The notes under the pieces were generated by a model. That model was not told the DNA's origin. It was given only the letters and a program-made list of their open reading frames with translations, and ran no database searches. From Croceimicrobium sp965279135 (lineage in GTDB: Bacteria; Bacteroidota; Bacteroidia; Flavobacteriales; Schleiferiaceae): DNA of 64,000 nt. Location of the stretch: contig OZ257133.1 in assembly GCA_965279135.1 (NCBI GenBank), forward strand, positions 124,001 to 188,000. Direction: 5' to 3'. Made by a program: the position numbers and the translations under genes. Below, piece by piece: positions 25,251-35,410 of this stretch. The first letter of the stretch is position 1. Each line of letters starts with the position of its first letter.

Positions 25251-25859
25251 CTATTCCAGCTTTAATTTCAGTTGTGGTGGCAGTAGGGTAAAGCTCATAC
25301 GATGCCATGGACTAGCGCCATGTTTCTGGATAGCAAGTCGATGCTTTTTTGTTGGGTAACCTTTGTTTTTATCCCAATCGTATTGCGGATAGTCAAGTGC
25401 CAAGGCGGCCATCTTTTCATCGCGATGAGTCTTAGCCAGAATTGATGCGGCTGCTATGGATTTAAAACGACCGTCGCCTTTTATCTCGCAACTATGCGGG
25501 ATGTTTGTGTAGGGACGAAAACGATTACCATCAATTAAAAGAAACTCAGGTTTAATGCTTAATTGATCTATCGCGCGATGCATGGCTAAAAAGGAAGCTT
25601 GTAAGATGTTTATTTGATCAATTTCCTCGGCTGATACAGAAGCTACTGACCAGGCCAGTGCTTTTTCCTCGATGAACTCCCGCATTTCTTTTCGCTGGTG
25701 TTCACTGAGCTTTTTAGAGTCATCCAGGAGCGCATGCCTCAAGCCTGGTTTTAGAATAACCGCTGCGGCATAAACCGGACCGGCAAGGCAGCCTCTACCC
25801 GCCTCATCACAACCAGCTTCCAATTGGCCCTTTAACTTGAAATTCTTAAGTCTAGCCAT
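25251..25859 (-). CDS. rnhB: Ribonuclease HII
   Basis: Removes ribonucleotides and RNA primers from RNA-DNA hybrids. 202 residues from the ATG at 25859 (a TTG two codons upstream is less likely). Motif I is EAGCDEAGRGCLAGPV with the catalytic Asp-Glu pair, motif II LLDDSKKLSEHQR, then EFLLIDGNRF and AAASILAKTHRDEKM; all four catalytic acids appear present. It overlaps the end of the upstream glycosyltransferase gene by 8 nt. Confidence 0.96.
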   Translation of the reverse strand: MARLKNFKLKGQLEAGCDEAGRGCLAGPVYAAAVILKPGLRHALLDDSKKLSEHQRKEMREFIEEKALAWSVASVSAEEIDQINILQASFLAMHRAIDQLSIKPEFLLIDGNRFRPYTNIPHSCEIKGDGRFKSIAAASILAKTHRDEKMAALALDYPQYDWDKNKGYPTKKHRLAIQKHGASPWHRMSFTLLPPQLKLKLE

Positions 25860-26976
25860 TGTCAAGGGCTTTAAGAATACTGCTCCACATTAGGGTAGCG
25901 GAGCGATTCCAGGAAAACTTCAATTTCTGTTTACGACCTTGCTCTATAAGGCTTTGTCTCAAATCCAGGTCTTCAATCAGGTGCATCGCTTTAGCAATAG
26001 AATCAGCATCTCTGGAATCTACATATAGTGCTGCTTCTCCTGCTACTTCTGGCATAGCCGTATTATTCGCACAAATGACCGGGCAATCACAAGAAAAGGC
26101 TTCGAGAATCGGTATGCCAAATCCTTCAAAATGAGAGACCATGCATAGGGCGGTCGCAGAAGCTAAGACCCGTGATAATTCAAGATCAGTTAGACGACCT
26201 GTGAAAATGATATCTTCTTTGTAAGGATTGTTTTGGAAAGCCTCTTCAAGTTCCTTGGTCCAAAGCATTTTCTCCCCAACAATCAGCAGCTTTTTTCGGC
26301 CTTCTGATGAGCGATAATGTTGATAAGCGAGCATCAAACCCTCAAGGTTCTTACGAGGATTTAAAGCACCGAGATGAAGAAAATAATCCTCGCCATGGGC
26401 GTATTGCTTCTGCACTTCAACTTGGAGGGGAAGAGCCAGGGGTTTGAGATAATTACCACTGGCATTAGGAACCACATCGATTTTATCGAGCTTAAGCTTA
26501 TAGGTCTTATGTAAATCTTGTTTGCAGTACTCTGAGACCGTAACTAATCTATTTGCTCTTTGGGCAAATTTTGGATAATACTTGCGCATATAACCGCCTG
26601 CAACCGGATCGAGGTTTTGGGGTTGATGCTCATAGTTTAAATCGTGTATTACGCTGATGGAACGCGTTTTTCCGTAGAGCGGGATCATTCCGTCTGGCGA
26701 GATAAAAAGGTCAATTTTCTCCTTGCGTAGAAAACGTGGTAGCGACCATTGAAACCATAGATGCCAAAGCACAGGATGGCGAGTAGGAGGGAAGATTACC
26801 TTCGTTTTAATCCTCTCATCATAAATGAAATCCGAATGATAGGGGCGGTCAAAAATGAAGTACCAGTCTACTTCCGGATGGTCTTTTACCAAACGCTGAA
26901 AGATTTCGGCAGTAAAATGGCCTATTCCTTCCAGTCGGTCCTTTAAAAGTAGCCTGGTGTTTACCGCAATCTTCAC
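25852..26976 (-). CDS. GT4 family glycosyltransferase
   Basis: 374 residues from a GTG at 26976; the frame continues 33 codons upstream but those residues are not glycosyltransferase-like, while VKIAVNTRLLLKDRLEGIG is the normal GT4 start. The C-terminal nucleotide-sugar domain has YFLHLGALNPRKNLEGLM, KKLLIVGEK and the E-x7-E motif in SHFEGFGIPILEAFSCDCPV. It probably adds a sugar to a surface polysaccharide; it is divergent from the flippase gene at 27029. A perfect TATCTTTG lies 4 nt before the GTG. Confidence 0.92.
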   Translation of the reverse strand: MKIAVNTRLLLKDRLEGIGHFTAEIFQRLVKDHPEVDWYFIFDRPYHSDFIYDERIKTKVIFPPTRHPVLWHLWFQWSLPRFLRKEKIDLFISPDGMIPLYGKTRSISVIHDLNYEHQPQNLDPVAGGYMRKYYPKFAQRANRLVTVSEYCKQDLHKTYKLKLDKIDVVPNASGNYLKPLALPLQVEVQKQYAHGEDYFLHLGALNPRKNLEGLMLAYQHYRSSEGRKKLLIVGEKMLWTKELEEAFQNNPYKEDIIFTGRLTDLELSRVLASATALCMVSHFEGFGIPILEAFSCDCPVICANNTAMPEVAGEAALYVDSRDADSIAKAMHLIEDLDLRQSLIEQGRKQKLKFSWNRSATLMWSSILKALDNG

Positions 26977-26980
26977 CGGA

Positions 26981-26988
26981 CAAAGATA
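26981..26988 (-). promoter_or_regulatory. Predicted -7 element of the GT4 gene, 4 nt from the GTG
   Basis: TATCTTTG, exact TAnnTTTG, followed by TCCG and the GTG start. Supports the GTG start choice and predicts a leaderless transcript. Confidence 0.6.
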
Positions 26989-27028
26989 GAGCCTGCGGGT
27001 TTGTTTATCTTCGCAAGGCCCAAAGCTT

Positions 27029-28477
27029 ATGCAAAAGAAATTCGTAGGCAGCCTGATTTTGCTGCTTTTTGTCAATTTTTTAATAAAACCTATCTGGATT
27101 TACGGGATCGACCTGCAAGTACAAAATCAGGTGGGTGCAGATGCTTACGGTCTCTACTTTTCGGTTCTGGGTTTCCTGATCATCTTTAACATAATGCTAG
27201 ATATGGGTTTGGCCCATTATAGCAATCGGGAAATTGCTAGTGACTCCCAGCTTTTAGCAAGGCACTTTTCAGAAATATTTCTCATTAAGGTTTTATTGGC
27301 CCTGGTCTATTTCATCGTTGCCATCGGTTTGGGTTATTTTCTAGGTTATTGGAGCATGGGTCCCAAGATTTTGCTTTGGCTTAGTCTTTCTCAGGTCTTT
27401 GCCTCGGCGCTCTATTTTTTAAGATCACATTTGGCAGGCTTGCATCTCTTTCGTTGGGATGCGCTATTTAGCGTACTCGACAAGAGTTTGTTAATTGTTT
27501 TGATAGGGTACATCATCTATTTCTCCCAAACGGAAATTGACATCGTCACTTTTGCGGCCTTACAGGCTCTAGCCTATGGACTGACCTCCCTTTTAGCCCT
27601 TAGCATTATTCTGATTAAGGTTCCCTATTTCAAGCCTCATTTGCGTTGGGTGAAGTTTAAGAAGCGCTTGGGAGACAGTTTTCCTTATGCTTTAATGATC
27701 TTTTTAATGTCCCTTTATACGCGTGTAGATTCTGTGATGCTGCAGCAAATTGTTGGAAATACAGAAGCCGGTATTTACGCTCAGGCTTTTCGCTTATTGG
27801 ATACTTTGAACCAGCCGGCTTATCTCTTTTCGGTTCTGTTGTTGCCCATGTTTGCTACGATTTTTTCTCGGAAAGAATCGGTTTCCGAACTGGCAAAGTT
27901 GGCTTTTGTAATGGTCTACGTAATGACTTTAAGTATCAGTTTAGCCGGGTTTTATGAATCGGATGAATTAATGAACTTCTTGTACGTAAAGCATGGAGAA
28001 GTGAGTAGCGGCTTATTGCAGATCTTACTCTTTTCATCCCTGGCATTTGGTGCGAGTTATGTTTTTGGGACCCTACTAACCGCAAGGGGCGACCTTCGCC
28101 AGTTGAATTATATTGCCCTGGGTGGCTTTATTTTGAATATCCTGCTGAATTTAATTCTAATCCCTGCTTATGGTGCTCAAGGCGCGGCAATCGCCACAGT
28201 CGCGACTCAAGGTTTGAGCGCTGTACTACAGTTCAGACTTAGTTTCCGTTTCGCTAAACTGGCCTGGCGTCGAGGTTTTTTTCTTCGCTTCTCGGGCTAT
28301 TCCATCCAGGCATTGCTGCTTGCCTGGGGTTTAAGTTTGATAAAGCTTGATTGGTATTGGTCACTACTCTTGATCATTATAGGTGTATCCGGATCGGCAA
28401 TGCTTTGGAATTTACTTCCATGGCGTCAAGCAATGGATTTACTGAAGGCTCGTTTAAAGGAGCGAAACCGAGCCTAA
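27029..28477 (+). CDS. Polysaccharide flippase (Wzx/MOP superfamily)
   Basis: 482-residue integral membrane protein with about 12-14 hydrophobic helices along the whole chain. The MOP-exporter pattern is visible in GADAYGLYFSVLGFLIIFNIMLD near the N-terminus and in TRVDSVMLQQIVGNTEAGIYAQAFRL near 235-260, typical of Wzx-like lipid-linked oligosaccharide flippases. Next on the strand are a chain-length regulator and an O-antigen-ligase-like protein, so it most likely exports undecaprenyl-linked glycan repeats. It is divergent from the GT4 gene. Confidence 0.9.
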   Translation: MQKKFVGSLILLLFVNFLIKPIWIYGIDLQVQNQVGADAYGLYFSVLGFLIIFNIMLDMGLAHYSNREIASDSQLLARHFSEIFLIKVLLALVYFIVAIGLGYFLGYWSMGPKILLWLSLSQVFASALYFLRSHLAGLHLFRWDALFSVLDKSLLIVLIGYIIYFSQTEIDIVTFAALQALAYGLTSLLALSIILIKVPYFKPHLRWVKFKKRLGDSFPYALMIFLMSLYTRVDSVMLQQIVGNTEAGIYAQAFRLLDTLNQPAYLFSVLLLPMFATIFSRKESVSELAKLAFVMVYVMTLSISLAGFYESDELMNFLYVKHGEVSSGLLQILLFSSLAFGASYVFGTLLTARGDLRQLNYIALGGFILNILLNLILIPAYGAQGAAIATVATQGLSAVLQFRLSFRFAKLAWRRGFFLRFSGYSIQALLLAWGLSLIKLDWYWSLLLIIIGVSGSAMLWNLLPWRQAMDLLKARLKERNRA

Positions 28478-28483
28478 TATTTC

Positions 28484-28491
28484 TATTTTTG
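28484..28491 (+). promoter_or_regulatory. Predicted -7 element upstream of the Wzz-like gene
   Basis: TATTTTTG, 20 nt before the ATG at 28512 and just after the flippase stop, suggesting a promoter for the Wzz-like and ligase-like genes. Confidence 0.45.
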
Positions 28492-28511
28492 CCCGCCTAA
28501 AAGTCTAATAC

Positions 28512-29546
28512 ATGGAAGGTTCCAAAGCTGAACAGGATCGCGTATTTGATTCTACCAATTTGATCGTTTACCTCTATAATTGGCGTTTACCGCTGATTAT
28601 TGTTTCACTGGTGGCCGGGATCCTCGCCGCCATTTTTAGTGGACCAAAATTTATCGATCCGCTTTATGAATCAACGGTTACCGTATTCCCATCTACCACC
28701 AACTCTCTTTCAAAAGCCTTACTGCCTCAAAAGTTTGCTTCCAGAGGTCAGGATATCCTAGAATTTGGAAAAGAGGAAGAAGCAGAGCAATTGCTTCAAA
28801 TTTTGAATACCGATGAAATTCGGGATAGCGTCATCCATAAGTATGGACTTATGGAGCACTATGGGATAGACGCAAGTGGTAAGTATGCGAAGACCGAACT
28901 TTATAAAACCTTTTCGAGTAACATCTCCTTCCGTCGCACTGAGTTTATGAGTGTGGAGATCAATGTGCTGGATACCGACCCAGATACTGCGGCTATGATA
29001 GCGAATGATATCGTGGTGCTACTCGATATGGTGAAAGACCGTATTCAAAGGGAGCGTGCTCAGCAGGGATTGAAGATTATTGAAGGGGAGTATCTCGCCT
29101 TAAAAAGGGAGCTAGAGGCTTTGGAAGACTCTTTGACTTTACTTCGCTATAAAGGAGTTCATGACTACGAGGCCCAATCTTCAGTTTTGAATGAGCAGTT
29201 GGCCACTGCAATTATTGAAGATGCCAAGTCTTCTGCCATCCGCACTATCGAGCAAAAGCTGGATACCCTGGCGAAGTACGGCGGAGCCTATGTTTCTATA
29301 CGAGATGAATTGGTTTATCTGAAAGAAGAGGTGGTAAAACTAAAAACTGCCTATGATCAGGCTAAGGTTGATGTAGCACAAAGCCTCCCTGCTACATTTA
29401 AGGTGAATAATGCTTATCCGGCCGAGAAAAAGAAATACCCGATTCGCTGGCTGGTGGTTGCTTTAAGTATGCTAGGTGCTTTTACGGCTACTTTGATTGC
29501 CATCTTAATCTGGGATACGATCCGCAATTCTCGCCAAAGAGCCTAA
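28512..29546 (+). CDS. Wzz/GNVR-like polysaccharide chain-length or co-polymerase protein
   Basis: 344 residues with the classic two-helix layout: a first membrane helix at about 30-47, a large periplasmic region rich in charged coiled-coil (residues ~170-290), and a second helix at about 313-335 preceded by YPAEKKKYPIRW, the proline-containing Wzz C-terminal motif. There is no cytoplasmic tyrosine-kinase domain. It is expected to set the length of the polymer moved by the neighbouring flippase. The next gene follows 3 nt later. Confidence 0.88.
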   Translation: MEGSKAEQDRVFDSTNLIVYLYNWRLPLIIVSLVAGILAAIFSGPKFIDPLYESTVTVFPSTTNSLSKALLPQKFASRGQDILEFGKEEEAEQLLQILNTDEIRDSVIHKYGLMEHYGIDASGKYAKTELYKTFSSNISFRRTEFMSVEINVLDTDPDTAAMIANDIVVLLDMVKDRIQRERAQQGLKIIEGEYLALKRELEALEDSLTLLRYKGVHDYEAQSSVLNEQLATAIIEDAKSSAIRTIEQKLDTLAKYGGAYVSIRDELVYLKEEVVKLKTAYDQAKVDVAQSLPATFKVNNAYPAEKKKYPIRWLVVALSMLGAFTATLIAILIWDTIRNSRQRA

Positions 29547-29549
29547 AGC

Positions 29550-30989
29550 TTGTCAGGGATTCGCATCCATAAGGAGGACCGCCCTGTTTACCTAACCGGG
29601 CTTATTGTCGCGGTGCTGAATATCGGACTCATTATTGCCGAACAGTATTGGGCCTTGTTATTACCGGTGGCCTTGCTTGTCGTTACCATGACTTTTCTGG
29701 CTTTGGATAAGGTGCTCTACTTTGTGATTTTCAGTACGCCTCTTAGTATTTTTTATCTACACCCGACTTTAAAGATTGGTTTCACATTACCCACTGAGCC
29801 CTTACTCTTTGGTATAATGTTGATCTTTTTTGCCAAGGTTATTTACAAAGGGAATTTTGATCTTAAGATTGTAAAGCATCCAGTTTCCCTGGTCATTTTG
29901 GGAATGGTCTTTTGGATGTTCGTTACTACTCTTACCTCCCAATTGCCCTGGATTAGTACTAAGTATCTTATTGCTAGAATTTGGTTTGTTTCGGTCTTCT
30001 TCTATTTAATGACCAAGTTGTTTCATCAGCGCAAGCGAACCTATCTCTTCTTTTGGCTCTACATGCTTCCCTTGGCGGCGGTAGTGATTTATACTATTGT
30101 AGTGCACGCTCAATGGGGATTCACTAAGGATGCTTCGGTCTGGGTGATGTTTCCCTTTTTTAAGGAGCACACTTCTTATGGAGCGGTTTTGGCGCTTTAT
30201 ATCCCAATCGCGGTGGCATTTACCTTCTTTATTAAATGGGATTTGAACCGGAAGTTTTTGGCCGGAACAGTGCTTCTCATTTTGCTTGCCGGTGTGGTGC
30301 TCTCTTATACTAGAGCAGCCTGGGTCAGTTTAGTGGCTGCTGGTTTTGCGGGATTCTTAATCTGGATCCGCTTGAGAAAGGAGATTTTTTATCTAATGGT
30401 GCTGGGTTTCATCGGAACCCTCTTCTATTTTCAAGACGATATAATGAAGCGTTTCGAAAAGAATGATAGTACCAGTAGCGATGATTTAAGTGAGCATGTG
30501 GAGTCTATCTCCAATATCTCCACCGATGCTTCGAATATGGAGCGGATTAACCGATGGAAATCAGCCTTTAGGATGTATGGCGAAAGACCTGTTTTTGGTC
30601 ATGGACCTGGTACCTATATGTTCCTTTATGCTCCTTATCAAAAGCCCCATGAAAAGACCATCATCTCTACCAACGCTGGGGATATGGGAAATGCTCATAG
30701 CGAGTATATTGGGCCCTTGGCAGAAAGCGGGACCCTGGGTTTAGTCTTCGTATTGCTTCTGGTTTATCTAACCATCCGGACTGGAATGAGAGCTTACTAT
30801 AAGCAGGAGAATGATACCTTAAGAGCATTGGCCCTGGCAGCTTTAATTGGTCTGATCACTTACTGGACCCATGGTTTTCTGAACAACTTTTTAGATATGG
30901 ATAAAGCCACATTACCGGTTTGGGGCTTTACAGCTTTTCTGGTTTACCTCGACGTATACGGTTCAGATTCAAGTGAATCCGAGGTCTGA
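29550..30989 (+). CDS. O-antigen ligase / polymerase family protein
   Basis: 479 residues, about 11-12 membrane helices, with the large periplasmic loop of the Wzy_C/WaaL family: NRWKSAFRMYGERPVFGHGPGTY and, after it, MGNAHSEYIGPLAESGTLGL. Either a polymerase or a ligase of a surface glycan; these cannot be told apart by eye. Translation appears to begin at TTG 29550, 3 nt after the Wzz-like stop; no ATG precedes the first helix. Confidence 0.88.
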   Translation: MSGIRIHKEDRPVYLTGLIVAVLNIGLIIAEQYWALLLPVALLVVTMTFLALDKVLYFVIFSTPLSIFYLHPTLKIGFTLPTEPLLFGIMLIFFAKVIYKGNFDLKIVKHPVSLVILGMVFWMFVTTLTSQLPWISTKYLIARIWFVSVFFYLMTKLFHQRKRTYLFFWLYMLPLAAVVIYTIVVHAQWGFTKDASVWVMFPFFKEHTSYGAVLALYIPIAVAFTFFIKWDLNRKFLAGTVLLILLAGVVLSYTRAAWVSLVAAGFAGFLIWIRLRKEIFYLMVLGFIGTLFYFQDDIMKRFEKNDSTSSDDLSEHVESISNISTDASNMERINRWKSAFRMYGERPVFGHGPGTYMFLYAPYQKPHEKTIISTNAGDMGNAHSEYIGPLAESGTLGLVFVLLLVYLTIRTGMRAYYKQENDTLRALALAALIGLITYWTHGFLNNFLDMDKATLPVWGFTAFLVYLDVYGSDSSESEV

Positions 30990-31090
30990 TTTTTACTTCC
31001 GTTAACATAGATAGCTTTTTGTTTAAGATCTGAAATTAACTAAGTGTTAAGCGCAGGGCTTGTTAATTAAAGTTTTTTTAACACTTTTGG

Positions 31091-31106
31091 TATTGGATAA
31101 CCAATA
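31091..31106. repeat. Palindrome directly upstream of susC
   Basis: TATTGG-ATAA-CCAATA, 6-bp perfect arms, ending 10 nt before the susC ATG. It could be an operator or an mRNA hairpin next to the ribosome-binding site. Confidence 0.45.
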
Positions 31107-31116
31107 AATTAAAGCT

Positions 31117-33939
31117 ATGCGAACAACCAAAGCGGTGCTAACGCTCTTGTTAGCACTATGCGTGCATGTGGGCTATTCCCAGTCGCGCACTGTTACGGGA
31201 ACCGTCAAGGGACCTGGTGGGGAGCCAATTCCCGGAGCCTCCGTAATCGAAAAGGGAACTAAAAATGGAACAGCTACCGATGCTTCAGGTAATTACTCCA
31301 TTTCTGTTTCCGGTCCTAAATCTGTTCTTGTTATAACTTCATTGGGCTTCGCAACCCAGGAACGTGAAGTTGGATCAAACACCACCTTAAACATTTTCAT
31401 GAAAGAATCTAACGAGCAGTTAGATGAGGTAGTTGTTACCGGTCAGGGTGTTGGGGTAAGTCGAAAAAGAATTTCGACTACAGTTTCTTCAATTGACTCT
31501 AAGGAGTTGAAGAAGTCTCCCGCCATGCAACTTGATCAATTGATTCAGTCTAAACTTCCTAATGCTCAAATTAAACTGAGCTCAGGTCAGCCTGGTACGG
31601 CCTCCATAATCCGTTCTCGTGGTCCGGTATCTGCAAATACCAACACCACACCGGTAATTATGATTGATGGCGTACGAGTGGATAATCTGAATTCTAACCC
31701 TCAATTAGGATTGAATACCGGTGGTGCTCAATCCTCTGCGATCGCTGATATCCCAATGGAGGATATCGATCGTATTGAGTACATCCCTGGTGGAGCGGCT
31801 ACGACACTATATGGTGCTGATGCTGCAAATGGGGTATTACAGATTTTCACTAAAAGAGGAAAGGCAGGTAAAGCCAGTGTTTTCTTTGAAACTCAGCTTG
31901 GTCAAATGGTGGGTACTGAAGATTTCCTTCGTTGGGATCGCACGGCTGAAGCCATCTTTGAGCCCGGATTTGTGCAGAACTATCGATTAGGTTTTTCCGG
32001 TGGTACGGATGCCTTCAACTACAGTTTCTCAGGATCGCTGTATCAAGATGATGGTTTCAACGCAGTGAACGAGCAAGTACGTCGCAACTTCCGAACTACG
32101 GTTGCAGCAAGGGTAAGCAACAGATTGCGTTATTCCGCTTCTCTGGCTTATTCAAATTCAGAGTTTACTCGTGATTACAACGCAAACACCAGTTTCTCTC
32201 GCTTTGGTAACCTTGAAGGAGGTTCTTACGGTGATTTGGACTCCTTAACCGATCAGGAGTTTGAAGAATTAAAGGAGCAGCTTCAGGATGAGGCCGACGT
32301 AACAAGCATTACTGAGAGAGTAAATCGCTTCAATGTTGCCAATAACTTTACCTATGATGTTAATGAGAAGGTAATTGTATCTCTGGACTTTGGTTTGGAT
32401 AGCAGAACTTCTAAGCAGCAGGAATTAGGTACTAATGCCATGCAGATTACCAAAGGGGCATTCCCCGATGGGACTACCGATCAAGGTTACATCGATGTGA
32501 GTTCCAGGAATTTCCTGGTATTAAGTGCTAATTTAAATACTGCCTATACTGAGAGAGTAGGAGACTTTGATTTCATTACTACCATTGGTGGGCAAATGTT
32601 TAGGGAAAATGATTACCAGACTTTGATTAATGCCACTGGGGTGCCTGATGGTTCTGAGTCGGTAAATAATTCCGCCGATCAGAGTGTTCAGGATTTCTAC
32701 AATACTGTTACCTCCTTCGGTTTATACTGGGCAGAAAACATCGGTTGGAAAGACAAACTATTCTTAGATCTTGGTTTAAGATTCGATGGTAACACTGCAT
32801 TTGGTGAAGAGATCGGTCTAATTCCACTTATCAAGGTAGGTGGTTCTTATGTGATTTCGGATGAGAAGTTCTTCCGCAATTTGATTTCCAAGGATTATGT
32901 AACGCTTTTCAAATTGAGAGCTAACTATGGTCAGGCTACCTTGTTCCCAACTCCATTTGCAAATGACCTGACCTTTGCGCTTAATCCATACAACGGCTTG
33001 CAATCATTTGCATTCGACAACCCAGGTAATCCTGAGTTGCAATCAGAAATCTCAAATACCACTGAGTATGGATTTGATATGGGGCTCTTTAAGCGAGTAA
33101 CCCTAAGCTTCACTTACTATAATACAGTTACGGAGGGAGCACTATTTACTCCACCTCAGGCACCTTCTTCCGGTCAGGAAGCCCAGGAAAACAACGTTGG
33201 TGAAATTGAGAATACCGGTTATGAGATCGCTATGGGTGTTAATATCCTTAATAGCGAGAAGCATAATTTGAATATGCGCGTTTCCTACAACTACAATGAA
33301 AACAATGTATTGAGTACTGGTGGGGCCCCTGAATTCGTAGTAGGTGGTTTTACTTTCCTTGGTGCTTGGGTTGATGAAGGTCAGCCATTAGGTTACCTAC
33401 GTGGTGCGCGAGTAGTATCTGATGGTCAAGGTGGATATGAAGTAGAGCGAAATGCCTATCTAGGAAATACATTCTCTCCTACTTTCGGAACCTTTGGTTT
33501 AGATTACACCTGGAATAACAAGTTGAGTGTTTTCCTTAATGGAGACTATCAATTTGGTGGTCAGGGTGTTAATGTAGATGATGTACTTCGCTATTTCGGT
33601 GGAGTAGAAGATGCCGATCGGATTCCTCAAGAAGTTACCGATGCAGGTATCACTTCATTCTTTGACTTAGCCGGATTTTGGGTAGAAGATGCAGATTACA
33701 TTAAGATTCGTACCATCGGAGCTGAGTATAATTTCGGAAGCCTTTTGGATAATCGTATTAAGAACCTTCGTTTGGGTTTCACGGTACAGAATCCATTTAA
33801 CTGGGTAAGCTCTAGTTTCGATCCCGATGTAACGGGTTCAGGTATTCGTACCCAAGGTCGATTTGCCGGTGGTGGTTTCGCTTTCGGAACCGAGTCCGCT
33901 CCTCGTATATACCTGGCAACTTTACGTGTTAACCTATAA
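31117..33939 (+). CDS. SusC/RagA-type TonB-dependent outer membrane receptor
   Basis: 940 residues. Signal peptide at 1-21, then the carboxypeptidase-like regulatory domain (VTGTVKGPGGEPIPGASV, IEKGTKNGTATDASGNYSI), the TonB-box region LDEVVVTGQG near 102-111, a plug domain (RGPVSANTNTTPVIMIDGV, GAATTLYGADAANGVLQIFTK) and a C-terminal 22-strand barrel ending in LATLRVNL. It imports glycans or peptides together with the SusD partner 12 nt downstream. No glycoside hydrolase, peptidase or sigma/anti-sigma gene adjoins the pair, so the ligand is unknown. Confidence 0.96.
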   Translation: MRTTKAVLTLLLALCVHVGYSQSRTVTGTVKGPGGEPIPGASVIEKGTKNGTATDASGNYSISVSGPKSVLVITSLGFATQEREVGSNTTLNIFMKESNEQLDEVVVTGQGVGVSRKRISTTVSSIDSKELKKSPAMQLDQLIQSKLPNAQIKLSSGQPGTASIIRSRGPVSANTNTTPVIMIDGVRVDNLNSNPQLGLNTGGAQSSAIADIPMEDIDRIEYIPGGAATTLYGADAANGVLQIFTKRGKAGKASVFFETQLGQMVGTEDFLRWDRTAEAIFEPGFVQNYRLGFSGGTDAFNYSFSGSLYQDDGFNAVNEQVRRNFRTTVAARVSNRLRYSASLAYSNSEFTRDYNANTSFSRFGNLEGGSYGDLDSLTDQEFEELKEQLQDEADVTSITERVNRFNVANNFTYDVNEKVIVSLDFGLDSRTSKQQELGTNAMQITKGAFPDGTTDQGYIDVSSRNFLVLSANLNTAYTERVGDFDFITTIGGQMFRENDYQTLINATGVPDGSESVNNSADQSVQDFYNTVTSFGLYWAENIGWKDKLFLDLGLRFDGNTAFGEEIGLIPLIKVGGSYVISDEKFFRNLISKDYVTLFKLRANYGQATLFPTPFANDLTFALNPYNGLQSFAFDNPGNPELQSEISNTTEYGFDMGLFKRVTLSFTYYNTVTEGALFTPPQAPSSGQEAQENNVGEIENTGYEIAMGVNILNSEKHNLNMRVSYNYNENNVLSTGGAPEFVVGGFTFLGAWVDEGQPLGYLRGARVVSDGQGGYEVERNAYLGNTFSPTFGTFGLDYTWNNKLSVFLNGDYQFGGQGVNVDDVLRYFGGVEDADRIPQEVTDAGITSFFDLAGFWVEDADYIKIRTIGAEYNFGSLLDNRIKNLRLGFTVQNPFNWVSSSFDPDVTGSGIRTQGRFAGGGFAFGTESAPRIYLATLRVNL

Positions 33940-33950
33940 TTTGAAGCAAG

Positions 33951-35387
33951 ATGAAAAAGTTACTTAATAAGATTTCTATCGCAGCCGCTTCAGTTTTAGT
34001 TTTAGTGGGTTGTGAGGCAGTAGATCCAACTAATGTGGTTAACCCTAACCTTTCTGAGGACGCCTTAGTGGGTCAGCCAAATTCAGCCCAGAGTTGGTTG
34101 AACGGTCTTGAACGTCAATTAGCAATAGCAGCCAATAACAATTTGATCGTTGCTGAAATTGCATCCGATAACTATGTAAATACTCAAACCTTCTTCAATC
34201 AGTTTGTAGATGTTTTGAATTTCGATTATCAGGATGATGATGTGGATGATTCTCAATTCCATATTGCACGAATTCGGGAAATGGCCCTTTTCGGCTTGGA
34301 TCGTATCGGTCCTAATGATGCGAACTACAATGCTGAAATTCGTGCTGAGTATGAGTTCTTCGCGGGACTCTCGCACCTATGGGCGGCAATGTATTACACG
34401 GATTTACCGGGTGAAGCCGGAGGTCCGGTATTGAGTCGTGATGCGCATTTAGATGCCGCCATCAATTACTTTAATGCCTCTGATGCATCAAATCCCAACA
34501 CTTCATCTAAGATGGGCTTAGCCAGAGCTTATTACCTGAAGGGTGATGCAACGAATGCAGTGAACAGTGCAAATGCAGCTATTGCCGCTGAGCCAGACTT
34601 CCTTCGTGTGATTGTATTTGATCCACAGAATAGTCGGGGAAATAGCAATAGTGTTAATTACACTGTGAATTCATTGCAAGATGCGATCTATGATCGGGGA
34701 ACGTTTGATGATTTGCAGCCTCTACCCAAACTGGATTTTCTTGATCCAAAGTTTGCGGTTGTATCTGCAAATACGGATTCTGATATACCTCTATTAAAGA
34801 TTGAGGAAGCCCATCTAATTATTGCTGAAGCAGCTAATGCTAGCGGTAATGATCCTGGTGCAGAAGCGGCTTTGAACGATCTGTTTACCGTGGTTGCCAG
34901 TCGCCCTACACGCTCTATAAATGATGCAGCAGAGGATCGTACCGAACGAAATCCAGGAAGTCGTCCAGACAGTACTGATGTTACGGTTGATGGTAGAGCA
35001 GGATTGGTCTTGGCTCGTAAATCAGCTAGCGTTACTATTCCATCCGTATCCGGAACCTCTTATGATGGAACCATGGTTGCTGGTCTTACCGGCGATAATA
35101 TGCTCGAAGCGATCTATAATATTCGTCAAGAGGTATTTATCGCTGAAGGTATTCGAATGATGGACATGGGATTAACCCTGGTTGTATCGCAAAATGAGCA
35201 GCTGTTAAATGATAATGTAACAACTGCCAATACCCTAGCCGATATTCCGCCATTTTTCAATGCCATCGCTACTGAGATCGATGCCATTAATTACGATGAC
35301 GTCGCACGTACATGTACTTTAGTGCATGACGTTACATCCATTATCGTAGCCAATAAGGCTTCAGATTATGTATGTCCATTCCATTAA
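33951..35387 (+). CDS. SusD/RagB-like outer membrane lipoprotein
   Basis: 478 residues; a lipoprotein signal with lipobox LVGC at about residue 21. It starts like SusD proteins (EAVDPTNVVNPNLSEDAL) and has the TPR-type helical half (GLARAYYLKGDATNAVNSANAA) and the family's C-terminal RQEVFIAEGIRMMDMG in place of the usual RR-x-E-F-x-x-E-G-x-R. It caps the SusC barrel and captures ligand at the cell surface. Immediately followed by a strong terminator. Confidence 0.92.
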   Translation: MKKLLNKISIAAASVLVLVGCEAVDPTNVVNPNLSEDALVGQPNSAQSWLNGLERQLAIAANNNLIVAEIASDNYVNTQTFFNQFVDVLNFDYQDDDVDDSQFHIARIREMALFGLDRIGPNDANYNAEIRAEYEFFAGLSHLWAAMYYTDLPGEAGGPVLSRDAHLDAAINYFNASDASNPNTSSKMGLARAYYLKGDATNAVNSANAAIAAEPDFLRVIVFDPQNSRGNSNSVNYTVNSLQDAIYDRGTFDDLQPLPKLDFLDPKFAVVSANTDSDIPLLKIEEAHLIIAEAANASGNDPGAEAALNDLFTVVASRPTRSINDAAEDRTERNPGSRPDSTDVTVDGRAGLVLARKSASVTIPSVSGTSYDGTMVAGLTGDNMLEAIYNIRQEVFIAEGIRMMDMGLTLVVSQNEQLLNDNVTTANTLADIPPFFNAIATEIDAINYDDVARTCTLVHDVTSIIVANKASDYVCPFH

Positions 35388-35410
35388 GAATTGGTGATCC
35401 ATAAATAAGA